Assembly: GCF_001952855.1 (NCBI RefSeq)
Contig: NZ_LPNO01000004.1
Location: 51,234-115,233, forward strand
Length of the DNA stretch: 64,000 nucleotides
Source of the DNA: Pseudomonas sp. ATCC PTA-122608
GTDB lineage: Bacteria > Pseudomonadota > Gammaproteobacteria > Pseudomonadales > Pseudomonadaceae
Direction of reading: 5' to 3'
The position numbers and the translations under genes were made by a program. This document shows, piece after piece, positions 29,431 to 38,849 of the stretch (position 1 is its first letter; every line of letters begins with the position of its first letter). Below the pieces are notes generated by a model. It made no database searches and was not told where the DNA came from. It worked only from the letters and a program-made list of their open reading frames with translations.

Positions 29431-30990
29431 TTACTGTTTCCCCGATCTTCCCAGCGCTTTCGCTACCAGTTGCTCATAAAGTTCGGCATAGGGTTCCACT
29501 GCCTGGCACCAGTTGAACGGTGCGGCCATAGCCCGGCAACGCATGGCGTTGAGCAAGCCTGGGAAGGCGAAAACCTTGAATGCGCGGCTCAGGGCCGCTT
29601 TATAGCTTTCGACAGTGGATTCGTTGAACAAGAAACCGGTGACGCCATCTTCGATGGTGTCGGCCAGGCCGCCAGTGTTGCGGGCAACCGGCAACGAGCC
29701 GAAGCGCTGGGCGTACATCTGGCTCAGGCCGCAGGGTTCGTAACGGGATGGCATCAGCAGGAAGTCACTGCCGGCGAACATGCGCCGAGCGTCGGTCTCG
29801 TTGAAACCGATGCGCACGCCGATCTGGCCGGGAAAGCGCAGCGCCAAGGCGCGCATTGCTTGCTCTTCTTCCGGCTCGCCGCGACCGATGATCGCGATCT
29901 GGCCGCCGTTTTCGACAATAAAACTGGAGACCGCTTCGGTCAGGTCCAGGCCTTTCTGGTAGACCAACCGCGACACCACGGCGAACAGCGGGCCGGTGGA
30001 GTCGTCCAGGCCGAACAGGTTGCGTACATGGGCGGCGTTCTGTGCCTTGCCTTCCCAGTCACCGATGTTGAAGGGGTGAGTCAGGTGCGGGTCGGTAGAC
30101 GATTCCCAGCTTTCATCAATGCCGTTGGGAATACCGCTGAGCAAGCCTTGCTGGGTCTTGCTGGCGAGGAAGCCATCCAGACCGCAGCCGAATTCGGGGG
30201 TGGTAATTTCCTGGGCGTACGTGGCGCTGACCGTGGTGATATGGCTGGAATACGCCATGCCGGCCTTAAGGAACGAGAGCTTGCCGTAGAACTCCATGCC
30301 TTCCTGTTGCAAGGCGTGTTCGGGAATCCCCAGCTCCGGGCACGAGGCCAGGCTGACCACGCCTTGGTAGGCGAGGTTATGAATGGTGAACAGCGTAGGG
30401 GTACGTGACCCACGCCAGTGCATATAGGCCGGCGCCAGGCCTGCGGGCCAGTCATGGGCGTGCACCAGGTCCGGGCACCAGTGGATTTGCGCCAGGTTGG
30501 CGGCAATATCGGCGGCGGCCAGGCCCAGGCGGGCGAAGCGGATATGGTTATCGGGCCAGTCACGGCCGTTATTGGCGCCGTAGGGCGTGCCTTCGCGTTC
30601 ATACAGTTCGGGGCAGATCAGCACGTAGATGACCAGGCCATCCTTGAGGTCCATGCGCCCGATCTTGCACGGCGGCAGCGCAGCGTGGCCGCCCAGCTCA
30701 CCGATGATATGGATGGGGTTGTCGCTTTCCAGCACCTGCGGGTAGCCGGGGATCAGCACGCGCACATCATGCAGGTGCGCCATGGCGCGGGGCAGGGCGG
30801 CGGACACATCACCCAGGCCGCCGGTTTTCACCAGGTCAGCCAGTTCCGAGGTGACAAACAGCACTTTCTTGCGATTGGGATTACGACTTTGAACCGGCCG
30901 CAGCGTGTTGGGAAGGTCAACCAAAGAGGTCGGCCCGCCAACCGGCTGACTAAAACGCTCTCCCTGAGTATCTACAGCGGCACTGATCAT
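29431..30990 (-). CDS. glgA: Glycogen synthase GlgA
   Basis: A 519-residue GT5 glycosyltransferase that extends alpha-1,4-glucan, classically from ADP-glucose. The N-terminal domain shows VLFVTSELADLVKTGGLGDV (the KTGGLGD nucleotide-sugar loop). The C-terminal domain has PSRYEPCGLSQMYAQRFGSLP with the conserved EPCGL. A roughly 40-residue N-terminal extension precedes the fold, as I recall for other pseudomonads. GGGAGAG lies before ATG 30990. It is the first gene of the long leftward run. No glgC is in this window, so the source of ADP-glucose must be elsewhere, or other donors may be used. Confidence 0.94.
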   Translation of the reverse strand: MISAAVDTQGERFSQPVGGPTSLVDLPNTLRPVQSRNPNRKKVLFVTSELADLVKTGGLGDVSAALPRAMAHLHDVRVLIPGYPQVLESDNPIHIIGELGGHAALPPCKIGRMDLKDGLVIYVLICPELYEREGTPYGANNGRDWPDNHIRFARLGLAAADIAANLAQIHWCPDLVHAHDWPAGLAPAYMHWRGSRTPTLFTIHNLAYQGVVSLASCPELGIPEHALQQEGMEFYGKLSFLKAGMAYSSHITTVSATYAQEITTPEFGCGLDGFLASKTQQGLLSGIPNGIDESWESSTDPHLTHPFNIGDWEGKAQNAAHVRNLFGLDDSTGPLFAVVSRLVYQKGLDLTEAVSSFIVENGGQIAIIGRGEPEEEQAMRALALRFPGQIGVRIGFNETDARRMFAGSDFLLMPSRYEPCGLSQMYAQRFGSLPVARNTGGLADTIEDGVTGFLFNESTVESYKAALSRAFKVFAFPGLLNAMRCRAMAAPFNWCQAVEPYAELYEQLVAKALGRSGKQ

Positions 30991-31174
30991 AGTTCTCTCC
31001 CATGTGTTGGTCGGCTGATGGCATATGGCAATCAGCAAAGGTTGACCGCATCCTGCGGCCAGGCGCACAAGCGCTACACAGACTGGCAAGCCTTATGCCA
31101 GTTGTGCTGGAGTCTTAAATTGAGTGGATGGACGGGCGTTCGGTGTGAACCGTCAGCGCTCGCCTTACCTTAAA

Positions 31175-31202
31175 CCTGACCTACGGCAGAGTTGGAAAGT
31201 TT
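31175..31202 (-). promoter_or_regulatory. Weak AlgU-like promoter candidate for glgA operon
   Basis: On the minus strand AAACTT (31202-31197), a 17-base spacer, then TCAGG (31179-31175). This is a partial match to GAACTT-N16/17-TCTGA with several mismatches. It would place the start about 180 bp upstream of the glgA ATG. It is listed because the divergent glgE gene has a better match to the same consensus. Confidence 0.25.
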
Positions 31203-31354
31203 CGATTTTTTGCGGGGTTTTTGTTTTGGATCGGACCCATCGGTCATGAGTCTAGGACAGATCCTAGAGCCCGTGGGGTCTGTGGGAGATTTTTGTAGGA
31301 CAAAATTTTTTTCATGTGCGGGAAGTACCGTTCTCCTCTGGTGAGACGGCCCTT

Positions 31355-31485
31355 TGTGGCGAGGGGGCTTGTCCTCCGTTGGTTGCGCAGCAGCCCTGGA
31401 AGGGGCACCGCGTGCTTCAGGCAGACCTCAGTGCCTGATTTAGGGCCGCTACGCAGCCCAACGGGGGACAAGCCCCCTCGCCACA
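31355..31485. repeat. REP-type inverted repeat, GAGGGGGCTTG family
   Basis: Arms 31355-31382 and 31458-31485 are reverse complements with one mismatch and the core TGTGGCGAGGGGGCTTGTCC. This is a different REP subfamily from the GTGGGAG elements elsewhere in the window. It lies in a gene-free stretch. Confidence 0.8.
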
Positions 31486-31512
31486 GAAGTGCATCTGCGC
31501 GATTTTGGTGCG

Positions 31513-32466
31513 TTAGCTCAATGCGCGAAGGGGCGCTCCTTTGGCCCATGACTGAATATCTTCGATCATTTGCTGGTAGAACTGGCGGTAGTTCTGCTCA
31601 CTGACGTATCCAACATGGGGCGTGGCCAATACGTTGGGTAACTGGCGGAACGGATGCCCGGCCGGCAGAGGCTCCTGGGCGTACACATCCAGTGCCGCTC
31701 CCGCCAGGCGGCCACTGGCCAGCGCATCAATCAAAGCTGCTTCGTCGACAATCGGTCCGCGGGCCGTGTTCACCAGATGCGCTGTAGGTTTCATCCAGCC
31801 CAACGCCTCGGCGTTTACCAGACCGCGGCTGCGGTCGCTGAGCACCAGGTGAATCGACAACACATCCGCCTGCTCGAACAGTTCGCGCTTGCTGACCCAG
31901 GTCACGCCGGATTCGGCGGCGCGTTCCGGCGTGAGGTTTTCGCTCCAGGCAATCACGCGCATGCCGAACGCCTGACCAAACTTCGCGACCTTCTGGCCAA
32001 TGCTGCCCAGGCCGAGAATCCCCAGGGTCTTGCCGTACAGATCACCGCCCAGGCCCACCTGCCAACCGCCGGAGCGCAGGGAATTGGCTTCGGCCAGCAG
32101 GTTGCGGGTGGAGGCCATGACCAGCGCCCAGGTCAGTTCCGGGGCGGCGTGCTTGTAGCTGTCGGTGCCGCAGACTTGAATGCCCAAGGCCTTGGCCGCT
32201 GGAATGTCGATGGCGGCGTTGCGCATGCCGCCGGTCACCAGCAGCTTCAGCTTGGGCAAGCCTTGCAGCAGGGCCTGATCGAAAGTGGTGCGTTCGCGCA
32301 TCACGCAAATCACCTCGAAGCCCTGTAAACGCTCGATCAAGGTGGCGGTGTCCGCTGGGTACTCGTGGACGAAGTGCACCTGGCCGACCGACGCCAGGAC
32401 TGACCAGTCCACCACGCCACTGGCCACATTCTGCCAATCATCAATCACTGCGATCTGTACCGACAT
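31513..32466 (-). CDS. D-2-hydroxyacid dehydrogenase family protein
   Basis: A 317-residue NAD-dependent 2-hydroxyacid dehydrogenase of the phosphoglycerate/glyoxylate reductase type. The Rossmann motif is GILGLGSIGQKVAKFGQAFG, the catalytic Arg in NTARGPIVDEAAL, the Glu in ALDVYAQEPLP and the His in TPHVGYVSEQN. The substrate is not predictable. ATG 32466 follows a GAGG motif. The next gene upstream (alpha/beta hydrolase) ends 26 bp before it in the same direction, so the two may share a message. Confidence 0.9.
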   Translation of the reverse strand: MSVQIAVIDDWQNVASGVVDWSVLASVGQVHFVHEYPADTATLIERLQGFEVICVMRERTTFDQALLQGLPKLKLLVTGGMRNAAIDIPAAKALGIQVCGTDSYKHAAPELTWALVMASTRNLLAEANSLRSGGWQVGLGGDLYGKTLGILGLGSIGQKVAKFGQAFGMRVIAWSENLTPERAAESGVTWVSKRELFEQADVLSIHLVLSDRSRGLVNAEALGWMKPTAHLVNTARGPIVDEAALIDALASGRLAGAALDVYAQEPLPAGHPFRQLPNVLATPHVGYVSEQNYRQFYQQMIEDIQSWAKGAPLRALS

Positions 32467-32492
32467 GCACGCGAGCCTCGAAAAAGGTTGGA

Positions 32493-33506
32493 TTAGAGAG
32501 CGTTCAGCCCTTGCAGCAGCGCCTTGTGAAACTGTGCCGGTTCTTCCATTTGCGGGGCATGGCCCAGGCCCGGGAATTCCACCAGGGTAGCGTGGGGAAT
32601 CAGCTTGGCCACTTGCTTGCCCAATACCGCATAGTTGCCGATCTTCGCCTTGACCGCCGGTGGCGCCAGGTCTTTGCCAATGGCGGTGTTGTCGGACGTG
32701 CCGATCAGCAGCAGGGTGGGCATCTGCAGGTCCTTGAACTCGTAGTACACCGGCTGGGTGAAGATCATTTCGTAAATCAGCGCTGAGTTCCATGCCACTT
32801 GGGTGTGGCCGGGGCCTTTATTCATCCCGGCGAGCATATCGACCCAGCGGTCGTATTCAGGCTTCCAGCGGCCGACGTAGTAGGTGTCGAGCTCGTACTT
32901 GCGGATGCCTTCGGCGGTCAGTTTCAACTCGCGCTCGTACCATTGGTCAACGCTGCGATAGGGCACGCCAATGGCCTTCCAGTCTTCCAGGCCGATGGGG
33001 TTCACCAGTGCAAGCTGTTCGGTTTGCTGCGGATAGAGCAGGGCGTAGCGTGTGGCGAGCATCCCACCGGTGGAATGGCCGAGGAGCGTGGCTTTCTGAA
33101 TGCCGAGTTTTTCCAGGAGTTGGTGGGTGTTGATCGCCAGTTGCTGGAAGCTGTACTGGTAATTGTCCGGCTTGCTGGAGGTGCAGAACCCAACCTGGTC
33201 CGGGGCGATCACCCGGTAGCCGGCGTCGCTCAGGGCCTTGATCGATTCATCCCAGGTGGCGCCGCAGAAATTCTTGCCGTGCATCAGCACGATGCTGCGC
33301 CCGTTCGCCTTGCCCTTGGCCGGCACGTCCATGTAGCCCATCTGCAGGGATTTGCCCTGGGATTGGAAGGTGAAGTGTTCCACCGGGTAAGGGTATTTGA
33401 AACCTTGCAGTTCGGGGCCGTAGGTCGGGCCCTCGGTGGCGGCGAATGCGGGAAGGGCGCTGCCGAGCAGCAGGCTGGCGACGCAGAGTGAGCGGATTTT
33501 GGACAT
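32493..33506 (-). CDS. Secreted alpha/beta hydrolase
   Basis: A 337-residue alpha/beta-fold hydrolase with a clear Sec signal peptide (KIRSLCVASLLLGSALPAFA). The oxyanion region is VLMHGKNFCGATWDESI, the nucleophile elbow GHSTGGMLATRYALLYP, and the catalytic His lies in GLGHAPQMEEP. The acid is probably the Asp in LLIGTSDNTAIG. Export suggests a periplasmic esterase or lactonase-type activity; the substrate is unknown. It lies upstream of the 2-hydroxyacid dehydrogenase gene. Confidence 0.87.
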   Translation of the reverse strand: MSKIRSLCVASLLLGSALPAFAATEGPTYGPELQGFKYPYPVEHFTFQSQGKSLQMGYMDVPAKGKANGRSIVLMHGKNFCGATWDESIKALSDAGYRVIAPDQVGFCTSSKPDNYQYSFQQLAINTHQLLEKLGIQKATLLGHSTGGMLATRYALLYPQQTEQLALVNPIGLEDWKAIGVPYRSVDQWYERELKLTAEGIRKYELDTYYVGRWKPEYDRWVDMLAGMNKGPGHTQVAWNSALIYEMIFTQPVYYEFKDLQMPTLLLIGTSDNTAIGKDLAPPAVKAKIGNYAVLGKQVAKLIPHATLVEFPGLGHAPQMEEPAQFHKALLQGLNAL

Positions 33507-33562
33507 GGGTACAGGCTCCGGGAACAGTGCCCGGATGCTGTGGCGAGGGGATTAACGGGAGA

Positions 33563-33994
33563 TTAAATCCAGTGCAGGGTGAGCATGGCCAATACCCCGT
33601 AGCGCGCCCCTTTGGCCAGGCTCACCAGCAGCAGGAAACGCCAGAACGGCTCGCGCATGACCCCGGCCACCAGGGTCAGGGGGTCGCCGATGATGGGCAC
33701 CCAACTGAGCAACAATGACCAATGGCCCCAGCGTTGATAGTGGGTACGGGCCTTTTCCAGATGCTTCGGACTCACCGGGAACCAGCGCCGCTCCTTGAAC
33801 CGCTCAACCGAGCGCCCCAGCAACCAATTCACCACCGAGCCCAATACGTTGCCAACCGTTGCAACCACAAGTAGCAGCCAAAGACTGTAGTGCCCGCTGA
33901 TCAACAGCCCCACCAGCACCGCCTCTGATTGCATCGGCAACAGCGTGGCGGCGCCGAAGGCGGCGAAAAACAGTCCCAGGTAACCGGCGAGCAT
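33563..33994 (-). CDS. YqaA-like inner membrane protein (DedA/VTT superfamily)
   Basis: A 143-residue integral membrane protein with hydrophobic segments near 3-22, 26-52 and at the C-terminus. It shows the YqaA/DedA-type pattern of a LLPMQSEAVLVGLL re-entrant segment and VGNVLGSVVNWLLGR. The loop PIIGDPLTLVAGVMREP is characteristic of this group. DedA/VTT proteins are proposed lipid flippases or transporters. The ATG at 33994 lies three bases after the DUF411 stop; the TTG before it is less likely. Confidence 0.82.
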   Translation of the reverse strand: MLAGYLGLFFAAFGAATLLPMQSEAVLVGLLISGHYSLWLLLVVATVGNVLGSVVNWLLGRSVERFKERRWFPVSPKHLEKARTHYQRWGHWSLLLSWVPIIGDPLTLVAGVMREPFWRFLLLVSLAKGARYGVLAMLTLHWI

Positions 33995-33997
33995 CAA

Positions 33998-34444
33998 TCA
34001 GCGTGCCGGATAGTCAGCCACTACCACGTCTTTGCCTTCGCGAGTCAGGCCGATCACCTGATAGGCATCGCTGCTGCCGTCCATTTCCATGCCCGGCGAG
34101 CCCAAAGGCATGCCCGGTGCAGCAATGCCCAGCAAGTCGTCGCGCTTGCGCAGGGCCAATACCTGATCGGCAGGTACATGGCCTTCTACGAATTTGCCGT
34201 CGATCACGCCGGTATGGCACGACGCCAGGCGCGGCGCCACGCCCAGGCGTTGCTTGACCTCGCTCATGTTGGTTTCCACATGGTCGTTGACCTTGAAGCC
34301 GTTGCTTTCCAGATGGGCAATCCACTTTTTGCAGCACCCGCAGTTGGCATCGCGGTGCACATCAATCGGGATCAGCTCGGCAGCCTGGGCCAGGGGGCTC
34401 ATGAGCAGGGCCGACAGCACGGCCAGTCGCAGGGTGGTTTTCAT
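33998..34444 (-). CDS. DUF411 metal-binding periplasmic protein
   Basis: A 148-residue DUF411 protein with a signal peptide (LAVLSALLMSPLAQAA) and the motif Cys35-Gly-Cys37-Cys38-Lys-Lys-Trp, a likely copper/soft-metal site. Later conserved elements are SCHTGVIDGKFVEGHVPADQ and GIAAPGMPLGSPGMEM. The family is often linked to copper handling. Three consecutive ATGs lie at the start; the third (34444) has the best spacing to GACGAG. It is followed directly by the YqaA-like gene, suggesting a two-gene unit. Confidence 0.85.
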   Translation of the reverse strand: MKTTLRLAVLSALLMSPLAQAAELIPIDVHRDANCGCCKKWIAHLESNGFKVNDHVETNMSEVKQRLGVAPRLASCHTGVIDGKFVEGHVPADQVLALRKRDDLLGIAAPGMPLGSPGMEMDGSSDAYQVIGLTREGKDVVVADYPAR

Positions 34445-34536
34445 CATCATCTCGTCAGATAAAGGGCAACAGCCGGGCATTCTCCGCGCTTTTTACAAAA
34501 GGGTTTTCCGGGATTGTTACGAGGTTTTACGAAACA

Positions 34537-34571
34537 CCGGCAGCACCAGAATAACGGCCTGGTGCTGTCGG
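34537..34571. terminator. Stem-loop downstream of SRPBCC gene
   Basis: Inverted arms 34537-34549 and 34559-34571 (CAGCACCAG / CTGGTGCTG, with flanking GC pairs and one mismatch) form a stable hairpin just beyond the minus-strand SRPBCC stop. The T-tract after the stem is weak, so efficiency is uncertain. Confidence 0.5.
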
Positions 34572-34598
34572 AAAACTGAGAGGGAGATGACGGTTTTG

Positions 34599-35054
34599 TC
34601 AGGAAGACGGGGATTCCAGGCGCTGCTTGAGCTGGTCAAGGGCTTGGTTGGACAGGGCGATCATGCGTTCATGCAAGGTGGGCAGTTGCAGTTCGGTTTC
34701 ATAGATAAGCACACGGGTAAACAAGGTGCCGTCGCCTTTGGCCTGCAAGAAATAGTGAATGCAGCCGTCCACTGCCAGCGAAGTAAATGCGGTCTTGAAC
34801 TCCCGCGGTCGCTGCGCAACCTGCACGCGATAGCTCATGGGTACCCGCACACCCAGCAGGTCGATGGTCTCGGTAAAACGATGGCCACTGGGCAAGGAGC
34901 CCGTGGTGCCGGTGTCGGCGCCCAAGGATGTCGGATGCCATTCATGCCAGCGATCCGGTTGGGTGACATAGTCGTAAACGGTTTCGATAGGGGCCTGGAT
35001 ATAGCGTTCCTGACTGATCCGCTCCAGACGGATCGGGTGCTCAACTGCGTGCAT
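34599..35054 (-). CDS. SRPBCC family protein (START-like)
   Basis: A 151-residue polyketide cyclase/dehydrase-like START-fold protein. The conserved opening SQERYIQAPIETVYDYVTQPDRWHEWHPTS and the closing helix ALDQLKQRLES are visible. Such proteins bind small hydrophobic ligands in a single cavity; the ligand is unknown. AGGAGG precedes ATG 35054. It appears to be a single-gene unit, with stem-loops on both sides. Confidence 0.82.
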   Translation of the reverse strand: MHAVEHPIRLERISQERYIQAPIETVYDYVTQPDRWHEWHPTSLGADTGTTGSLPSGHRFTETIDLLGVRVPMSYRVQVAQRPREFKTAFTSLAVDGCIHYFLQAKGDGTLFTRVLIYETELQLPTLHERMIALSNQALDQLKQRLESPSS

Positions 35055-35097
35055 GACACACCTCCTGTGTGGCGGAGCGAACTGTCAGAATAGTCTG

Positions 35098-35120
35098 GCT
35101 CCCGCGCATTGCACGGGAGC
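35098..35120. terminator. Stem-loop downstream of the chemoreceptor gene
   Basis: GCTCCCG (35098-35104) and CGGGAGC (35114-35120) form a hairpin that extends outward through AATAG/CTATT after small bulges. It lies 16 bp beyond the MCP stop on the minus strand. It is probably the 3' end of that message, although no long T-run follows on that strand. Confidence 0.5.
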
Positions 35121-35135
35121 TTTCAGGCTATTTTT

Positions 35136-37130
35136 TTAACGCACCTTGAAGCGTCCCATCAATGCAATAACCCGGCCATTCGCATCCAGCAGGCTCTGGG
35201 TGTTGTGCTCCGTGGCGTGGCCGCTTTGCACCAGTTCTTCGACCATGTGGCGGATGTGCACCATGCTGCGGTTGATTTCCTCGGTCACCGCGCTTTGCTG
35301 TTCGGCGGCGGTGGCGATCTGGGTGCTGAGGTTGTTGATATGGCTGACGGAGCCGGCCATCTCGTCCAGCCCCGTGTTGACCCGCGCCGTGGCGTCAGCG
35401 GCAGACTGGCAACTGGCCTGGGTGGCTTCCATGGCCGTCACCGATGAACTCACGCCGGTGGTCAGGCGTGCCAGCATCTCATTGATCTGCGAGGTACTGG
35501 CCTGGGTACGGGCGGCGAGGGCGCGGACTTCGTCGGCCACCACCGCAAAACCCCGGCCTTGTTCGCCGGCCCGGGCGGCTTCGATGGCCGCATTGAGTGC
35601 CAGCAGGTTGGTCTGGCCGGCGATGGCGCCGATCACGCCGAGGGTTTCAGTGATGCGCGCGGCGTCCTGGCGCATGTTTTCCACGGTGTGGGTGGCGCTG
35701 GAAACTTCGCCGATCAGCGCGCTGACGCTGCGGGAAGCTTCCCCGACCACTACCCGTGAACGGTCGGCATGCTCGTTGGCACGCTGAGTGAACGCGGCGG
35801 TTTCGGCGGCGTTCTCGGCCACGGTATCGGCGGTGGAGCTCATCTCGGTGATGGCGGTGACGGTCTGGTCGGTTTCCGAGGCATGGCGCACCAGGATCTG
35901 GTTGGTCTGGGCCGAGGTCTGCTGCAATTGCGCCAGGCTCGACGACATGGCGCCGGTGGCCAGGGTCACCTCGCCGATCATGTTTTGCAGGTAGACGATA
36001 AAGCGGTTCACCGAATGGCCAATCGCGCCCAGTTCGTCCTCGGCACGAATGGTGATGCGCCGAGTCAGGTCGGCGTCGCCGTTGGACAGCGCGTCGATAT
36101 TGGTTTTCAGCGCGGTCATCCGATGTACCAGCTGGCGGATGGCATACACCTGCAACAGCACCAGTAGCAGAATCATCGGGATTTGCAGCATCGCCAGCGT
36201 ACCCAACACATCATCCCGCTGGGCGGTGATCAGCGAAGTCGGCAGCGCAGTAGCGAGGAACCACGGGGTGCCCTCGATCGGGCGCATGAAGAAGGTGCTG
36301 GCCACGCCCTGGTTGTCGAACTCACTGCGTTGCAGGGTTTGATCACGATGGGCCAGGCCGGCGCTGACCTGGGCGGCAAAGGCCGAGGTGCCGGCCAGTT
36401 CGCTGATGTTTTTCAACACCACCGGGCCGCTGATGCGTGTGCTGTTGCTGATGATCTTGCCGTCGGCTTCGACAATCAACATTTGCCCGCCGAGGTCTTT
36501 TTCCTTGCTGGCCACCAGGTCGTTGAAGAAACCCAGGGTCACGTCGATGGTGGCGACGCCGTAAGCTGCACCATCGCGCTGGATGGCCATGGCGCAGTTG
36601 GTGCGTGGCTCCTGGCTGGCGTCATCCTTGTAGGCCGCCGCCCAGGCGCACTGGCCGCGGGGCGAAGCGAGGCCGCCTTTGTACCAGCTCTGATCGTAGT
36701 AGTTGGGGGCTGCGTCGCTGTTCCAGAACGTATTCACTGCCAGCTTGCCCGAGGCATCGCGGTGCCAGAAGGTGCTGTGCTTGTTGCGTCCCGGCGTGCG
36801 CTGGTTGGGCAGGGGCCAGATGCCGCCGCCGAACACTTTCAATTCGCCGTACTGGTCCACCAGGCCGGGCAGCACCTTGTCGATGGCATCGCTGTCCAGC
36901 AGCGGGATGGTTTGGGTGATGCTGCGTTGCTGGGCCTGAACCTTGTTCAGCTCGCCCTGGATCTGCTCGGCCACTTCGGCAATGCGATTGAGGGCCACCT
37001 GTTCTTCGGTGTGGCGCAGCTTGGGGGCCACCAACTGTCCGATGCCCACGACCGTCAATACGAATAACAACAGGACGAACAGCACCAAAAACAGGGTGTA
37101 ACGGGCTTGGATAGAGCGCAATGAGGGCAT
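35136..37130 (-). CDS. Methyl-accepting chemotaxis protein with Cache sensor
   Basis: A 664-residue chemoreceptor. TM1 (about 11-33) and TM2 (about 300-325) flank a large periplasmic dCache-type domain ([19 protein letters not shown] and [11 protein letters not shown] are typical pocket-region elements). A HAMP domain and a long signalling coiled coil follow, with the CheA-binding hairpin containing [20 protein letters not shown]. No C-terminal CheR pentapeptide is seen. Cache receptors of this type in Pseudomonas often bind amino acids, amines or organic acids; I cannot tell which. Confidence 0.92.
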   Translation of the reverse strand: MPSLRSIQARYTLFLVLFVLLLFVLTVVGIGQLVAPKLRHTEEQVALNRIAEVAEQIQGELNKVQAQQRSITQTIPLLDSDAIDKVLPGLVDQYGELKVFGGGIWPLPNQRTPGRNKHSTFWHRDASGKLAVNTFWNSDAAPNYYDQSWYKGGLASPRGQCAWAAAYKDDASQEPRTNCAMAIQRDGAAYGVATIDVTLGFFNDLVASKEKDLGGQMLIVEADGKIISNSTRISGPVVLKNISELAGTSAFAAQVSAGLAHRDQTLQRSEFDNQGVASTFFMRPIEGTPWFLATALPTSLITAQRDDVLGTLAMLQIPMILLLVLLQVYAIRQLVHRMTALKTNIDALSNGDADLTRRITIRAEDELGAIGHSVNRFIVYLQNMIGEVTLATGAMSSSLAQLQQTSAQTNQILVRHASETDQTVTAITEMSSTADTVAENAAETAAFTQRANEHADRSRVVVGEASRSVSALIGEVSSATHTVENMRQDAARITETLGVIGAIAGQTNLLALNAAIEAARAGEQGRGFAVVADEVRALAARTQASTSQINEMLARLTTGVSSSVTAMEATQASCQSAADATARVNTGLDEMAGSVSHINNLSTQIATAAEQQSAVTEEINRSMVHIRHMVEELVQSGHATEHNTQSLLDANGRVIALMGRFKVR

Positions 37131-37249
37131 GGGGTCGTCCTTACGAAGCGTTTATTGTGCGACGCGGCTTTGTTAGAGCTTCGAAGGGCTATCGGCTTGG
37201 GAAGGGCGAGCTTTAGGTACTATGGTGCAAGAAAGTGCAATGAATAAAA

Positions 37250-37266
37250 AAGCCTGCACAAGGCTT
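37250..37266 (-). terminator. Small T-tailed hairpin reading leftwards
   Basis: On the minus strand AAGCC-N7-GGCTT is followed by TTTT, an intrinsic-terminator shape. No annotated minus-strand gene ends nearby; the closest upstream is the aldo/keto reductase stop at 37735. It may end an antisense tail of that message, or be coincidental given the 5-bp stem. Confidence 0.35.
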
Positions 37267-37329
37267 CTATTTTGGGGGCCTGCGGTGTTTGATACGGGCC
37301 AGAGTTTCTAATGGATTCAACCGTAAAAC

Positions 37330-37728
37330 ATGGACGAAATCATCTACCAGGTCGTCAAGTGGCTGGGCATCCAGCATCACACGGTCAGAGGCACCACCTA
37401 TAACTTCATGGCGTTTGTTTACCTGGCGTTGGCAATTGGCAGCGTCGTGGTTGCCAAGGAACTGGCCGCCAAGCGCAAAGCCCTGAAGGCACGAACCACC
37501 CAAGCGTTAACTGCGGCGCCATTGACCGCCACCTCGTTCACCGAGGAAGGCGGCCAATCGGTCACGAGCACTGGCACCCTGCGCCAGGACGCCGACGGCT
37601 ACACCGTCAGCGTCACGCGAAACAGCGTTGAGTCCCACAGCGAGCCATTGCGCTCGCTGGATGAAGTTGATACCTGGCTCAGGACTCACACTCCATTCAT
37701 CCTGTCGGACTTTCGCCAGCGCAATTGA
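37330..37728 (+). CDS. Hypothetical membrane-anchored protein
   Basis: A 132-residue protein I do not recognise. One hydrophobic segment (about 24-43: YNFMAFVYLALAIGSVVVAK) is followed by a basic stretch and a soluble Thr/Ser-rich C-terminal region of about 75 residues. Codon use (strong G/C preference at third positions) resembles neighbouring genes, supporting real coding. The ribosome-binding site is poor. It converges with the aldo/keto reductase gene, the stops being seven bases apart. Confidence 0.6.
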   Translation: MDEIIYQVVKWLGIQHHTVRGTTYNFMAFVYLALAIGSVVVAKELAAKRKALKARTTQALTAAPLTATSFTEEGGQSVTSTGTLRQDADGYTVSVTRNSVESHSEPLRSLDEVDTWLRTHTPFILSDFRQRN

Positions 37729-37734
37729 GTGGGG

Positions 37735-38730
37735 CTATTTGTCCAGCATCTGCATAACCGCTTCCGGGTAACGCAGCCCTGCCGTTGCATTGGCCGGGAA
37801 GATCGCCTCCAGCGCCGCCAGCTCGGCCGGGCTGAGCTTGACCTCCAATGCCGCGACGTTCTCTTCCAGGTACTTGCGTTGCTTGGTCCCCGGGATCGGG
37901 ATCAGGTAATCCCCTTGCGCCAGCACCCAGGCCAACGCCAGTTGCCCGGCCGTCACGCCCTTGTCGGCGGCCAGGGCTTGTACCTGGTCCACCAACAGCA
38001 GGTTCTTCGCAAAGTTCTCGCCCTGGAAGCGCGGGCTGAACCGACGATAGTCATCCGCCGCAAAATCATCCGGGCTTTTCAGCGCGCCGGTGAGGAAGCC
38101 CCGGCCCAGTGGGCTGTAAGGCACAAATGCGATCCCCAGGCGTTGGCAAGCGGCGAGGCAACCGTTGTCTTCCTGATCACGGCTCCACAGCGAATATTCG
38201 CTTTGCAGGGCGCTGATGGGATGCACTTTATGGGCGCGCTCGAGGGTGGCCGCCGACGCTTCACTCAAGCCCAGGTAACGCACTTTGCCTTGCTTGACCA
38301 ACTCGGCCATGGCGCCGACGGTTTCTTCAATCGCCACTTCAGGGTCGATGCGGTGCTGGTAGTAGAGGTCCAGGGTTTCCACGCCGAGGCGTTTCAGGGT
38401 GCCGTCGATGGCGTCGCGAATGTACTCGGGACGGCCATTTACTCCACGCAACGCCGGGTTCGCCGGGTCACGCACGATGCCGAACTTGCTGGCCAGGAAG
38501 ACCTGGTCGCGCTTGCCGGCGATAGCTTTACCGATCAGCGCTTCGTTGGTGTGGGGGCCGTACATGTCGGCGGTGTCCAGCAGGTTGATTCCAAGCTCCA
38601 GGGCGCGGTGCAAGGTAGCGGTGGCTTCGGCGGTATCGGTGCCGGTGGTGTAGAAATCGGTCATGCCCATGCAGCCGAGGCCGATGGCGGAAACCTGGGG
38701 GCCGTTTTTGCCGAGTTGACGTGTGTGCAT
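37735..38730 (-). CDS. Aldo/keto reductase
   Basis: A 331-residue NADPH-dependent aldo/keto reductase of the AKR13/YajO-like group. The catalytic tetrad is recognisable: Asp in [20 protein letters not shown] with its Tyr, Lys in [12 protein letters not shown] and His in [23 protein letters not shown] and [16 protein letters not shown] are cofactor-binding segments. The divergent LysR gene starts 119 bp upstream and is the likely regulator. The physiological substrate is unknown. Confidence 0.92.
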   Translation of the reverse strand: MHTRQLGKNGPQVSAIGLGCMGMTDFYTTGTDTAEATATLHRALELGINLLDTADMYGPHTNEALIGKAIAGKRDQVFLASKFGIVRDPANPALRGVNGRPEYIRDAIDGTLKRLGVETLDLYYQHRIDPEVAIEETVGAMAELVKQGKVRYLGLSEASAATLERAHKVHPISALQSEYSLWSRDQEDNGCLAACQRLGIAFVPYSPLGRGFLTGALKSPDDFAADDYRRFSPRFQGENFAKNLLLVDQVQALAADKGVTAGQLALAWVLAQGDYLIPIPGTKQRKYLEENVAALEVKLSPAELAALEAIFPANATAGLRYPEAVMQMLDK

Positions 38731-38849
38731 GGGTCCAGCTCCTGTGTGGGGAAGGGCTCCATTGTTGCCCTCGACAAAAGCGGGATAAACCGGCTAAAAC
38801 CACTATCACTATTATGAAATTCTAAATAATCCCTGAAGGAAACCGGCCC

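Larger units (their letters stand above)
30991..31512. other. Intergenic region upstream of glgA (no gene)
   Basis: A 522-bp region with no convincing gene. The minus-strand ORF at 31244-31549 runs across a REP repeat and into the neighbouring gene, and has no ribosome-binding site. The region holds the glgA operon leader and promoter, including a weak AlgU-like match (31175-31202), and a long REP-type inverted repeat at 31355-31485. Confidence 0.7.

Noticed and set aside
31244..31549. Minus-strand ORF of 101 residues between glgA and the 2-hydroxyacid dehydrogenase gene
   Set aside because: It runs through a REP inverted repeat, overlaps the dehydrogenase gene, has no ribosome-binding site and codon use is not typical.
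37267..37503. Minus-strand ORF opposite the small membrane protein
   Set aside because: No ribosome-binding site or recognisable motif; the opposite frame has better codon use and a membrane segment.
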